From Panorpa germanica (taxonomy: Eukaryota > Arthropoda > Insecta > Mecoptera > Panorpidae), in the NCBI GenBank assembly GCA_963678705.1, contig OY783209.1:15128001-15192000 (forward strand): 64,000 bases of DNA, written 5' to 3'. Below, in pieces: positions 45,285 through 57,216 of this stretch. Within the stretch, counting starts at the first letter, position 1. The number at the start of each line of letters is the position of its first letter. Both the position numbers and the translations under genes were made by a program. Below the pieces are notes generated by a model that saw only the letters and a list, made by a program, of their open reading frames with translations, searched no databases and was not told the DNA's origin.

Positions 45285-46690
45285 GTCCATATGTGGATTC
45301 CATATGTCCATACTGGTTTCAATATTTGCTTACACAGCAGGAGTTTGTTATGTATGGATAATGTGGATTTGCGTCCCATTAGCCAGTATATTTTCTTCCC
45401 AGTTTCTCTTTTTTTCTCTTTACCTGAGCCTTACGTGATTCCTAGATACTTTGTTGTATTCGCATACGTAATATTCATTTATTAGTACAGGAATGTAGTT
45501 AATCTTTTTGTTCGTTTAATGCAATCCGCAATTTCCTTGACCATGCACTTACGTTGTTCATTTCTTCTTGCACTTTTTTTGTTGCTTCTTGCATATTATT
45601 AATTATTGCCATTATAGCCGAATCATCTGCAAACGTTGTCATAGTATCACTGCTTGGTCTAATGTCTGTAGTGTAGGTTAGGGCCTAGTACAGTTCTTTG
45701 TGGAACTCCAGCGTTTATATTTTTAATACTTGAGAATTGATCCTCTACTTCACTCAAGCGTAACACAGCATTGAACAAGTGCGTTAGTTTGTTTATGATT
45801 TTTCTTGGTAGTTCCTTCAGTATATTGCAGCTATTGTAATTTTGTAGCAGTAGTACACATTTTAATAGCTGATGCTTAAATTTCCTTAGTTTCATATCTG
45901 GTTACGAATTATTACTGCGGTTCCTCCTCTGGCTTCATTTTCTGGATGTATTGTATCATATATATTGTAACCCTTAATTTTTAAGAATGATTCTTTCGTA
46001 AAGTGGATTTCCGATGTTAAACATATATCAATTTTTTCTCGTCCGGAAATATTTTTAGCTCGGACAAATGATTTTTTAGTCCGTTGGAATTCCATGCTGT
46101 TAATCTCAATGTATTATCGCCTTCTTTTGATTTGTAAAGTTTACAACATTTTTAACGCTGATTCCTATTCTATTTACTCTAATAGAAATTTTTCAAGTTG
46201 GGTTATTTTTTCCAGAATTTTTTTTGCAATGTCTGCGTAATAAGAACTGGATCATATTGTTTTAGTTTGGTTTTTTTATTTCATGTATAGTGTTTTTTTT
46301 GTTGTTTGAGCAAATGATTTCTCGGCTGTTACAAGTGAACTATTTCCAATTGTTTCTTTGTTTGGAGCTGGTTTATTGTTCCTTTGGCTATTAGTCTTTA
46401 TTGTACCTTTTCTGTTTTGTTTTGCTACTGCCACAATGCCTCCTCTGTAACTTGCTGGATGATTGTCGTTACAGGTAATGCATTTTGGTAGTTCTTCTTT
46501 CCCTTTCTACATTCTGCAGTCAGATGAGGTGTCTGTTATAGAATTAATGTGTGTGTGCAAATCTTTGTCATCGTTTACACTGAGGTACTAGTGTTAATTT
46601 TCTTATTGTTTCCATTCTGAGTGTCATCTCCAGAATAACTTCATTGTTGGCATTATGTCCTCTTTATTGTGAAATACGTGATTATTTGAA
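45285..46690 (-). mobile_element. Jockey copy D, internally deleted, inside the gypsy remnant
   Basis: Minus strand: ORF1 end with CNDNHPASYRGGIVAVAKQN (about 46430-46490), endonuclease start IDICLTSEIHFTKESFLKIK and GGTAVIIRNQ (45892-46095), then an abrupt jump into RT (ELPRKIINKLTHLFNAVLRL, INAGVPQRTVLGP), and the C-terminal IYWLMG region to 45290. Most of endonuclease, linker and RT fingers are gone. Confidence 0.75.
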
Positions 46691-48806
46691 TGGTGAATTG
46701 AAATAATAGTAAAAAGTATAACAGAAAGTATACAGCTTTCATAACAACTGACGGAAAATATGAATTCCAAAAGATGCCATTTGGATTAGTGAACGCATTG
46801 GCGGAATTTCAACAGCTAATGAATAAAATATCAACAAAGATAATATTTTAATCCGTAGTACGACAATAGCAGAGACAATGAGAGTTGTACGAAAATTGTT
46901 GGACATTTAAGTTGGAATTAGACCAGGAAATCAGAAAGCCGAAGCACTAGAACACTTCAAGCAATGTTCATGTAGTACGACAATTTTTGGGGCTGACTAG
47001 TTATTTTAGAAGATTTATTAAAAACTTCGCCATCATAGCCAAATCACTGACGCTGTTAACTAAAAAGGATTACTTGTTTGTCTGTGGAGAGAAACAACAA
47101 TCAGGATACGATCAACTGAAGAAGGCGTTCGTTGAAAACTTCGGTAAAAACCGAAGTTGAAAACCGGTACTTCTGTTGTTTGACCAGTGTAAACAACACG
47201 AAGTGCATACAGGCGAGCATACATGGTATCGCAGGAATACTGTTGCAACTTAAAGAAGATTACAATTTGCACCCAGTGTCTTATTTCAGTAGGCACTACT
47301 GATATGGAGCAAAAATATCATAGCTACGAACTGGAGACATTGACAGCTGTCGAATCCATGGTAAGATTTCGAGTTTACTTGTTGGGTAGACATTTTACTC
47401 ATCATACCAACAGTGGGTAAATGGTGGCTAAAGATGGAAGAGTACAGTTTTGATATTGAATATGGGCCAGGAAGCCAAACGAAGCATGTGGATGCTTTAA
47501 GTAAATAACCACACGAGAAGTCACAAGAGACATATGTTGCAGATTTGAACGTGATGACCATGAGAATAACGGAAGACGACTGGCTACTAACAATGCAACG
47601 CCAGGACGAAAAATATAGAACGTTTTGAAAAAAAACCAATAAATCCGGAAGAAAGGCAGATTTATATGGATTATAAAATAATCAGAGGACGAATACATCG
47701 AAAATTGGGAGAACAAAACACTAAATGAGTAGTGCCAAGCATGGAACAATGGAGAGTGGTGAAACACACTCATGATGACTTGGGGCACTTCGTATAGCTA
47801 CGAACGTTACTTGACCTGCATAGATACTATTGGTTCTCAAGGTTGAAGAGATTCGTAAAAGATTAAATAGCATCGTGTGTGGAATGTGCGAACCATCGTA
47901 TACCAGCAGGCATAATAGAATGATTAATACATTATCGTTATGGTAGATGCTTTTACAAAGTATATCGTCCTGAAGCCCGTAAAGACAACGACGAGCAAGT
48001 TGGTTGGGATATTGTTAGACGAAATGATAGGAATATTTGGAGCACCCAGAAGACTAATTAGTTAAGAGCCTTTAACGCTTAATCATTCGAAAAATACTGT
48101 ACAGTAAAGGGATAATACTCGTTGAGCTAAAGGACAAGTGGAAAGGTTCAAAATGACGATACTATCAGCTGTAACAAAACTAACCAAGAAAGAAGATTGC
48201 AAGAACTGGAACAGCCATATAAGAACAATACAATGGGGATTAAATAATATGTAGAGTAGGACGACAAAGAGGACTCCTCATCAGCTATTATTTGATTATA
48301 AACCTCGGAATGCATTACAAAATAAATTGTTACTCACGTTAGGTTGGAACTGTGACTATGATGATGACATTGAAGAAGATCTAATCGATTAACGATTGAG
48401 TGCGGAAAAAGAAATTAACCGAGAACAGAAAATACAGAAGGAATATTTTGATAACAGACGAAAGAATTGAACTACTTATCAAGAAGGAGACATGGTACTG
48501 GTAGAACGAGAAACCGCAGCGACCGGGCAGTCAAAGAAGCTCACAGTGAACTACAAAGGGCTGTACTTAGTCACCAAAGTACTAACAAACGACAGATATC
48601 AACTAGAAGATATCCCGGGAGCTGAAAGAACGCAACGGACATTTAAATCAACCTTCCCATCGGATAAAATGAAACCATTGCGTAGCATACCAGAAAGGAA
48701 AAAGATGAAGAAGACGACCAAGTTAAAGAAGACGACCAGGATGAAAAAGACGACCATGTGGAAGAAGAGGACAGAGTATTACGCCTGCGACTCGGGTTCT
48801 TTCTAA
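46691..48806 (+). pseudogene. Ty3/gypsy pol remnant (RT, RNase H, integrase)
   Basis: Motifs in order: [20 protein letters not shown] (RT, about 46750-46810), RQFLGLTSYFRRFIKNFA (about 46980), YHSYELETLTAVES (RNase H, about 47320), FDIEYGPGSQTKHVDALSK (about 47450), a decayed H2C2 region, MVDAFTKYIVLKPVKT (integrase core, about 47940), GQVERFKMTILSAVTKL, then the integrase tail MVLVERETAATG..KKLTVNYKG (48492-48806). The YxDD active-site segment is deleted and frames change often, so it is inactive. Confidence 0.8.
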
Positions 48807-49116
48807 TTACCGAGCGGATTAATTATTTTCACTATTTGGTCGCATTGTAACTTATAAAACAAAGAATAGCTACAGTAAATAATAATAAGAAGGATTTACA
48901 CAATTTGCAGACTTTATTTATTAGCACAGAATAATTACAACTATGTACAACTATTTACAATTACCGTTTATTATTTCATTTCACTTGTTAACTAATTATC
49001 GTGGACTGACTTAATCACTATTGCAGACTGACAGCGACGCGTGATGTAAACAGCCTTGTTTATCGCAGTGCCGAGATATTTGTACAGGGATGTGCAACCT
49101 TTTCTGCTAATTCCGG
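48807..49116. other. Unassigned, possibly decayed LTR
   Basis: Lies where a 3' LTR would be expected; shares GGACTGACTTAATCACT-like words with 17260-17340 but not with the LTR at 44437. No firm call. Confidence 0.3.
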
Positions 49117-49335
49117 TTAATATTTCATTAATATAATTTTTGTATGCTCAGACGCCTGCAAATTCGTAAGTAACATTTGCGTCACGGCGATGTTTTCGTG
49201 GTTACGAAATCTCAATTCGTTCTTTGCTGCTATAGTTTTGATTTCTTCTCCGACTGTGTTAATCTTCTGGTGTCTATGTATCTCGTATATATATAGAGGT
49301 AGACCTGCTTCACATGCATCGGATACGTTTAACAT
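49117..49335 (-). mobile_element. Jockey 3' fragment 1
   Basis: Reads INTVGEEIKTIAAKNELRFR and NHENIAVTQMLL, the ORF2 C-terminus shared with the fragment at 49904-50125. Confidence 0.8.
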
Positions 49336-49836
49336 GACCTTAGTGAAAATGGTATGGTTTTTGAGTAATTGTCAGTTTAAAGTTTTTTTTTTAAATTCTT
49401 ATATATAGGGTGTCCCAGAAGTCGACGTCAAGCCGGAATTGGAACATAGGCCAAGTCATAATAGTTATCAACAAAATATTTGAAAAAAACTATGTAGAAT
49501 ATTTTAAAAATTATTGTCATTTAAAAAAAATGGAGAAAATCTGCACCCTGTGACAGTCTTTTCACTCCCGTTGCTAGAAATCTTAACTTTTAATTTTTAT
49601 TTTTTTTGTTATGTGATCCTGAATAATGTTTTTGTAAACTCTTGTCTAAAATGTAAAGCCAACTGCTCCCTCCAGTTTAAAAGAAATTATTACTTTTTGT
49701 ACAATTAATAAACAAAATGAATACTTAGCCCAACTGTCAGAGACTGTACTAAAAAAAAATGTACTGCGCGAGTTTGGCAAGTAACATTACAAGTTGGCGC
49801 ATTTTCTTTTGCAAAGTTTTTTTAAATTGATTTTTT
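49336..49836. other. Unassigned spacer between Jockey fragments
   Basis: Starts with ATATAGGGTGTCCCAGAAGT, a string resembling ends of some DNA transposons, but no matching right end was found. Confidence 0.35.
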
Positions 49837-50125
49837 CTAGTGGCTTACATTTCTATAATTACACGGTGTGGTAGATATTGCTCCAATGAATAATTCTACA
49901 TGATTAGATTTCTAGGTCCGACGATTTAGTCCTGCGTAGTCTTCGAACATCATTACTTTCAAGTAACATTTCCGCCACGGCGATGTTTTCGTGGTTACGA
50001 AATCTCAATTCGTTCTTTGCTGCTATAGTTTTGATTTCTTCTCCGACTGTGTTAATCTTCAGGTGTCTATGTATGTCGTCATTGCGGATGTACCACGGTG
50101 CATTAACTATTCCTCGCAGCAACAA
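49837..50125 (-). mobile_element. Jockey 3' fragment 2
   Basis: ORF2 C-terminus [53 protein letters not shown] and 3' UTR. The terminus beginning CTAGTGGCTTACAT matches that of the fragment at 15869. Confidence 0.82.
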
Positions 50126-50249
50126 TGGATAGAGTTTATATTTCTGAAGATCTCAAACCATCTATTCAGAAATGCTTAGTTGTATCCAATGCCATCTGAC
50201 CATCTAGCATTGATATGGCAAATGAAAACTGATACCAGGTGACTTATAT

Positions 50250-52655
50250 TTGGCCGCGGTTATTGAAAATTGAATACGAAATTAACCATAAATGAACCTA
50301 AAAAACCTATTAATCTTATAATACAAGCATTAAAAAAACGAGTCTCCTTTCAAGACCGCACCAAATGGTAGATTAATGTATTCAAACCGAAGATCCTACA
50401 GCGCTACAAGCATTTTACGATACAGAAGGCTAAGGAACGGAAACTTTAAACTTCTATAAAACGGTGTTTAAGAAATTGTACAGGATGTACAACGATTTTG
50501 ACAAACAATCAAGATAATCTAAAAACAAAATAAGACAAATACATGAATAGAGAATAAACTACCGCCTCAAATCATCGTTCCGTTTCGTTATGGAGGAAGA
50601 AAGAAAATCCATAAACCAAGTAGGTAAAGAATACAAAGAGGAGATAGCCAGACATATAATAAAAATAAAAAATTATAATAATAATTGGATTCTCAACTCC
50701 ATAGAAATTAAACATGAATTCTTAAGTAAATATCAACAGATATTTCAAGATGAAGCAATTTCCGAATCCAACCTTCATAAGATGTAGAGTAATAATACCA
50801 CCTATATATTAACGACACAAGCAGTTATTTTAAATGAGAAAATCAGCAGAAATGAAATAAAAACTTCAGTTAATCAAATACAAAAAGAAAAATCTCCGGG
50901 ACCTGATGGTTTACCATATCTTACCAAATCTTCTAGGATGAAATAGGATACGTTTTAGAGACTATCTTTAATGATCTGTATGTCGGTAAAATGGATAAAG
51001 AAAACATAAAGTCCCTAACCACTGGTGTTATAACTTTTATTCCAAAATCCTCCAAGCCTATAAAAGTGAATGACTTCCGCCCTATAACTTTATTAAATAC
51101 TGGTTTTAAGTTATTTATGAAAATCATATCAAATAGGATCAGACCACTTTTAGAAGATATAATAGACTTTGAACAAACATGTATTGTAGAAGGAAATCTA
51201 TTATAGAAAACTTATCTATAATTAGAAATATTATCTTAGAAAGTAGTTGTCGATCAAGCAAAACCGGTGCAATTGCAACAATTGATATGAATAAGGCCTT
51301 TGATAGCATATTTAACCTTTATTTATGGACTGTAATGAAATCATTTAAATTTCCTGATCAGTTACTGCCATACCTCAAAAATATTTACCAAAATTATCAT
51401 TGCCATCGAAATTAATTATAAACGGTCATTTAACTAATGAGATTCAAATGCAAAAATCATTTCGCCAAGCATACCCTTTATCTATGTTATTATTTGTCAT
51501 TGGAATAGAACCTCTCATTAAATTAATAGCTGGAAACATGAATAGAATTCAAATTACTGGTGGAAGATTTAAATGTATGGCCTATGCAGATGACATCACT
51601 GTCGGCATATCTGATAGGAACGATCTTCAATCATTAACAGAAATACTTAACTTGTTTACAAAGATTTCTAACATAAAAATCAACCTCGAAAAATCAATTA
51701 TGATGTCTCTTGAATTAACAAATGCAAATATTTCAATATTAGGAAATGAAGATTCCGTTGAAATTTTAGGTGTTATTTTTGAAAAATCACTATACAATAC
51801 CATTACTAGCAGCTGGTCAAAAATATATAATAATATTAAGCACTTAATGGAACGATTCAAATCTAGAGATCTTGATTTAATACAGAAAGTATGGATTATT
51901 AACACCTTTATTTCAGCAAAAGTGTGGTATTTAAGTCAAATTCTCCCAATGCCACTTAAATTTTGTCAATAATTGGAAGTCTATATTGGTAAGAGGGACC
52001 GCTATACTAAAAGATGACGGAGGCTTAGGTTTGATTTGTACTAAATTAAAAGATTAAGCATTATTTAAGAAAAATCTCTTAAAAAGCATTTCAGGGCGAT
52101 TTAACAAAATTGAACAGCAATTTGTTTTGAACCTTGTAAATCATATGAACGACTTCAAAATTTCAAAAAATTAATTAATACAATAGAAGGAATTAACTTA
52201 AATGATCGGACAGATGATAACTTTGTTAAGGAATCATCTGCTATTTATAAAAAGGAATTATCAGCAATGCAAATTCCTGCTAGAAAACACTGTCAAATAT
52301 GAAAAAATGGAGATTTTGTTCATGTCGCTTCACAAACGAAGTTTATGCCACAGGAGATAAAAGATCAAGACATAATATAGCAGATAATAACTTATGTGAG
52401 AAATTCTCAAATGTAGATACGCTCGATCATCGTATTTATTCGTGTGGGAAGTCAAGGTTAATTTGGGAAAAAACAATTAATAATTTGTGCCTGAGGTTAC
52501 AACTACCGAAGAGTATCACCACCGTTATAAACATACTTGAAATGGTACTGACAAGCAGATGTAAGCCTGTACACTTTGCTAAAATATGGCTGACATCTGC
52601 AGCCATATATGAAGCACTTTACGGGGAAGACAAATTTAATTATTTTTTAAGGTAA
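50250..52655 (+). pseudogene. L1/Tx1-like LINE reverse transcriptase remnant
   Basis: Upstream linker IVFKPKIL-type scrap and MEEERKSINQVGKEYKEEI (50590); KEKSPGPDGLPY (about 50885), NDFRPITLLNTGFKLFMKII, AIATIDMNKAFDSIFNLYLW, INGHLTNEIQMQKSFRQAYP, MAYADDITVGISD (about 51575), NIKINLEKS, LGVIFEKS; later a Cys/His stretch CEKFSNVDTLDHRIYSC and IWLTSAAIYEALYG. RT layout (MNKAFD, FRQAYPLS, YADD) is unlike the Jockey and R1 copies here and closest to L1/Tx1-type elements. Several stops; no endonuclease seen. Confidence 0.7.
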
Positions 52656-53599
52656 AAAAGACATAAAAGGTTTACCACCTCAAACATAAATTTAAAATAT
52701 TAATTAGATTTTAAAAAATATTATCTATTATTCACTTAGAAAAACAGGGAAACAAAAAGTTTATTTTAAATTGTCATAAAAGAAAGAGGCGAAAGAAGTA
52801 GATTCTGCTCCCAAACCAATAAATCGGAGACATTCAGCACAACTCAGAATGTCACGAGATCTCGCTGAGTTAACTCTACCAGAGAAATGTAAGGCAGAGT
52901 TCCCATGTTCCTATTAATTCCTAAAATTTAAAATATAGAATTCCGCAAACGAGGGGTACTATAAAGAGGGACGATTTCCTTAGATGTGAATGTTCTCATT
53001 TCTCATTCATTCTCATGAAATTCTCATGAACCACCTACAGTTAAATGCGAGACCAAAGTCTACCACCTGAATATTAATATGGATGGCAACGTGTGCCTAG
53101 AAAATTTAAGTGAGGATTGAAACCCTGTTTCAACGGTTAACAGCATGGTGTATGGGTACTACTTTTATTCTTGGCGCCAAACGCTAAGGATCCATTAAAC
53201 CAAGAATCGGCTATGATTTTATTGCCTGCAAATACCGTTTTCAACAGAATCTCGACATTGGAAATGTGTGGAGGCAATGTCGGTGACACCGTTTTTAAAA
53301 GGTGTATAGTTTTCAGTCAGAAAATAATTTTTAAAGTATTGTCAGATTATTATAAGTAGTTGGTAACGAATTTGTGTGATAAGGTAATTCTGTCCTTAAA
53401 ATTTACAATGTAAAATTGATTGTGAATAAGAGTTAAATAAATATATATAATTAAATAAATATATAATAAATCTCCTTTGGTTTCAGCAATCTGCCTAAGT
53501 AGGCAATAAGCTTCTTACATGATTAAGGAATTTAGACATGTAAGAGAAACATTTCAGTGAATGTTTCTCCCTCTTGAATTCCCTCTTGTTTTTATATAC
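52656..53599. other. Unassigned sequence
   Basis: No RNA gene or repeat I can name. An open patch at 53171-53359 carries no recognisable domain. Confidence 0.5.
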
Positions 53600-56125
53600 A
53601 ATAAACTAGTATAATATATGATACATTGAACACTATTCCATATCGGGGACCTAAAACTAAATCTACTGGTTGATATTGTCATATTCTGCGGGGTTCCCTG
53701 TTCTCACACACGTTCAGTTGATTCGCTAACGCTTCATTAGTCTATCTCTATATTTTGTACTGGATTGATATATTTCATCTTTGATGGATGCTATTGGGAT
53801 GTCTTTCTGGATGACTTCGTTAGTGACGTAGTATGGTGCATCTACAATGAGTCGCAGTATTTTATTTTGGAAACGCTGAATTATGGCTATATTGGAGTTG
53901 CATGCACTACCCCAAAGCTGAATTCCGTTAGTCCAGATGGGTTTCAGAATGGTTTTATATATAAGTACTTTGTTGTGCAGAGAGAGTTTTGACTTTCGAC
54001 CAATTATCCAATACATTTTCCTGATTTTAAGACCAAGCTTTGTAAAAATGTGCTTTTGCCAGGTAAGCCTTCTATCCAAATGTATCCTAGGTATTTAGCG
54101 TCATTGGATTGTGGAATTACACAATTATTTATTCTTACAGGCGAGCAAGTTTCTCTGCGCGTGGTAAATGTTACATGCGTTGATTTACTTTCGTTTGCTT
54201 TTATTCGCCATTTGCTGATCCATTCTTGAATTATATCAAGGTTAATCTGTAGATTCCGTGAAACCGCTACTGGGTCTGTGTGTAATGCTAATATAGCCGT
54301 ATAGTCTACAAACGTAGCAACCGTAGTTTCTGTTGTAGTTGGCAAGTCGGAAGTGTAAAGAAGATATAGTGTGGGTCCTAGGACACTTCCCTGAGGGACT
54401 CCTGACTTGACCTATTTTAATTATGAAGTGCCTATTAGTCATACATGATCTCAATAATTGATAATCTGGGTACGGAAGTATTTTTTTCAGTTTGTATTGA
54501 AGACCTATATGCCATACTTTGTCGAAGTCTTGGGCTATGTCTAGAAAAGCTGCTGAACAATATCTTTTGGCAATAAAGTCTCTATCAATTGTGTTAACCA
54601 ACCGATGAACTTACTCTATAGTATCGTGCTTGATGCGGAAGCCAAATTGATGTTCGGGTATTAGCTTTTTTTCATTAATAATACATTTTAACCTCTTAAC
54701 GTATATTTTTTCAAATAATTTTGATAGTATCGGCAGTAAACTTATGGGCCTATATGAAGTCACCTCTTCCGGTTTTTTCCCAGGTTTCGAAATCATAATT
54801 ATTTGAGCAACCTTCCAACTATATAGTAATTGGTTCTAAGAATTGCGTTAAAAATGAAGGTAATTAGTTTTATACATTTTTTAGATAGTTCGTATCTTTT
54901 CCGTGATTAAGTCAAAACTATTGTTTCCCAAGTTTCTTTGATTGCAATTTTTCTATGAGAAAAATTCATTTGGAAAGGGCAGTCCTGGAATTCCAAAATA
55001 TTATTTTCTTCTTCTGCTGCCGTTTCTGAAGGATACGGTTTGAACACTTCCTGCAGCCTTTTATTTGTCGTTCCTTGCCCATTTATTTTTATCATCTTTG
55101 ATAGGGGGGTTGTGTATTTCTGGTCTTTTAATCTTCCTTGTAGCTTTCCACAGCGAGTAGCTTTAGATGATGTCAAATTTTCAAGGTATTCTTGAACCAA
55201 TGTAACCAATGAATTGGTTATTGTGCTTCACTATCTATAACACTATAATTATTGTCTCATGTTGCTCAGCACATTTTACGCATTTGTGTACTTTGCGACA
55301 GTATGCTTTAGTATGCCCAAATGCCTGGCATCTTGTACATTGGGGAATTACTCTTTTGGTACGTGGTGGTTCGCATTTAACAATATAATAATCAAGTTTT
55401 TCTATGTTGTAAACCTCTTTGTTGTTTACACTAGTTTTTAGGTCTACATAAAACATAGGTAGAGTTAGTTTGGTGACTCTGTATTTTATGTTATGAATGT
55501 ACACTGCCTCTTGGCCAAGACCCAAGCGCGCTGATTTTATTGCTTCCACCTCTGTTCCTTGGTGTAGGCCTCTTACTACAAACCAAAATGTTTTTTTCAC
55601 TTTTTGGTCTGTAGGTGTGGTATTGAGTGTTCTTATTATGAAACTTCTTTATAAGTGTTTTAAAGTTTTTGGCCTTAAAGACATGAACTTTAACTGTTTC
55701 AAAGCTAGTGGATTTGACTGTATAATTTTTTATATATTTTATGATTTTATAACTAGTAATTTATGAGTTGAATCACTCCTACCTTATATATTGTTATGGG
55801 TGGAAGTTTGGGTATAATGGCTGTGTTGCTTGATTCATTGGTAACTCGCTCGTTTGTGGTTTCTGTGTTTTCTCGTTCCTCTTCTGTCAGGCTTTCAAAA
55901 CTGTTATTGGTTTCTATTGGTTTACTCAGCCAATAGTCGGCTAGTTTTGTTTTTTTCCTGGCATTCAGCACTTCTGGACTTCTTAGTCATTTCTTGTGTT
56001 GGCCGGTTGGATGGAGATTGTACACTTTGGGGTATAGTCTCTGAGATTGTGTCCGTTTTATCGGAGATGTTTGTTTTATCGGTACCGTAAGCTGTTGTAT
56101 TTTGCGGCGGACTTCTGTTCACCAT
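53600..56125 (-). mobile_element. Jockey copy E, endonuclease deleted
   Basis: Minus strand: ORF1 from MVNRSPPQNTTAYGTDK (56125) with frame breaks, then LHQGTEVEAIKSARLGLGQE, PPRTKRVIPQCTRCQAFGHT and CVKCAEQHE (55235-55600). Directly after that comes the RT linker (SSKATRCGKLQGRLKDQ, KRLQEVFKPYPSETAAE), so the whole endonuclease and ORF2 start are missing. RT: ISKPGKKPEEVTSYRPISL, EHQFGFRIKHDTIE, AAFLDIAQDFDKVWHIG, a decayed [15 protein letters not shown] (normally FADDTA), then WTNGIQLWGSACNSN and a C-terminus to about 53640. Dead. Confidence 0.85.
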
Positions 56126-57216
56126 TATAATAATTATTGGCTCACAATTAATTTAGATTTGATTTTGATTTATTATCAATACAATACACTATTATTATGC
56201 ATTTTTTATAGGAATTCATGTTATACCATATAGGCTATACACCATATAATATATAGTTTATATTCCACTTTAAATACAGATTTAGATTATTTACGATAAT
56301 TTATAAATGTTCACTTCTTTTGTTAATATAATAATAAACAATAGTAGTTAAAAAGAATTTTATTAAATAACTTATAGAATATTTAAAGAACGAAAAAAAA
56401 AGAACAAGAACGTCCGCACTTCATCCAGAACAAGCAAATAATAAATTAATAAAAAAAATTATCACTTTTACTCATTCTTAATGATATTTGTTTTAGTACA
56501 ACCTAATTTGTTTAACTATAATATTTCTTCTGCCTTTATCTTTAGTCCACTCATCTTTGGACCCAATGACTTTGGATGGTTACAATTACATGTTAAATGT
56601 CGCTGATAGGCCAGTGGCGCGGGATGGTTACAATAGCAATCTATTTTGCTCGTACCAAATATTCTCTCTACCTTTAATAAATGACCGTTTATAGAGACCC
56701 ACCACATACTAGATTTTAAAATTGTTTTACTAAGCTTAATTTTTTTTTCGCAATTATGTACATATACAGCTTTTATTTCTACTAATTCTATCTTCTACTA
56801 ATTTGAATATCTAACATATAGAGAACTATTTTTCAACATTGCATCCAAAAATTTTCGCCGCTACTGAATTAAAATTTTGGTGTTCAAATATGCACAATAA
56901 GAGCGTCTTACTACCGAACGAAATACCTATTTCTCGAATCAAGGATGTATGAGCGAGAAAATAATTTTCGATTTAAGGGCTCAAAATTTTTACGTGTAGA
57001 TTCCTGGTCAATGAATTTACTGTTAAAATTTCAGCATAGGTAACCGTTCTTATTTTAAAGAAATTAATTGTTGAAAATTGACATAAAATACATTGCTCAT
57101 ATGGGGAAATGGGTACAGGTGATCGTAAATCAATAAATATGAGTATGTTCTGTATTGTGTAGTATAAAAAAAAACTATGCATTAGAAAGGTGAATATTGG
57201 CGTAACACGTCAAAAA
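56126..57216. other. Unassigned AT-rich sequence
   Basis: A patch at 56520-56700 encodes on the minus strand two near-identical words (CYCNHPAPL, CNCNHPKSL) owing to a repeated GGATGGTTACAAT; no domain recognised. Otherwise nothing supported. Confidence 0.45.

Noticed and set aside
48807..49116. 3' LTR of the gypsy element
   Set aside because: It does not match the LTR at 44437 by eye and lacks TG...CA borders.
53171..53359. 62-aa plus-strand frame
   Set aside because: Open and well composed but without motif, start context or neighbouring exons.
56516..56707. 63-aa frame with two CxCNHP words as a zinc-binding peptide
   Set aside because: The repetition reflects a short duplicated GGATGGTTACAAT; length, context and lack of relatives known to me do not support a gene.
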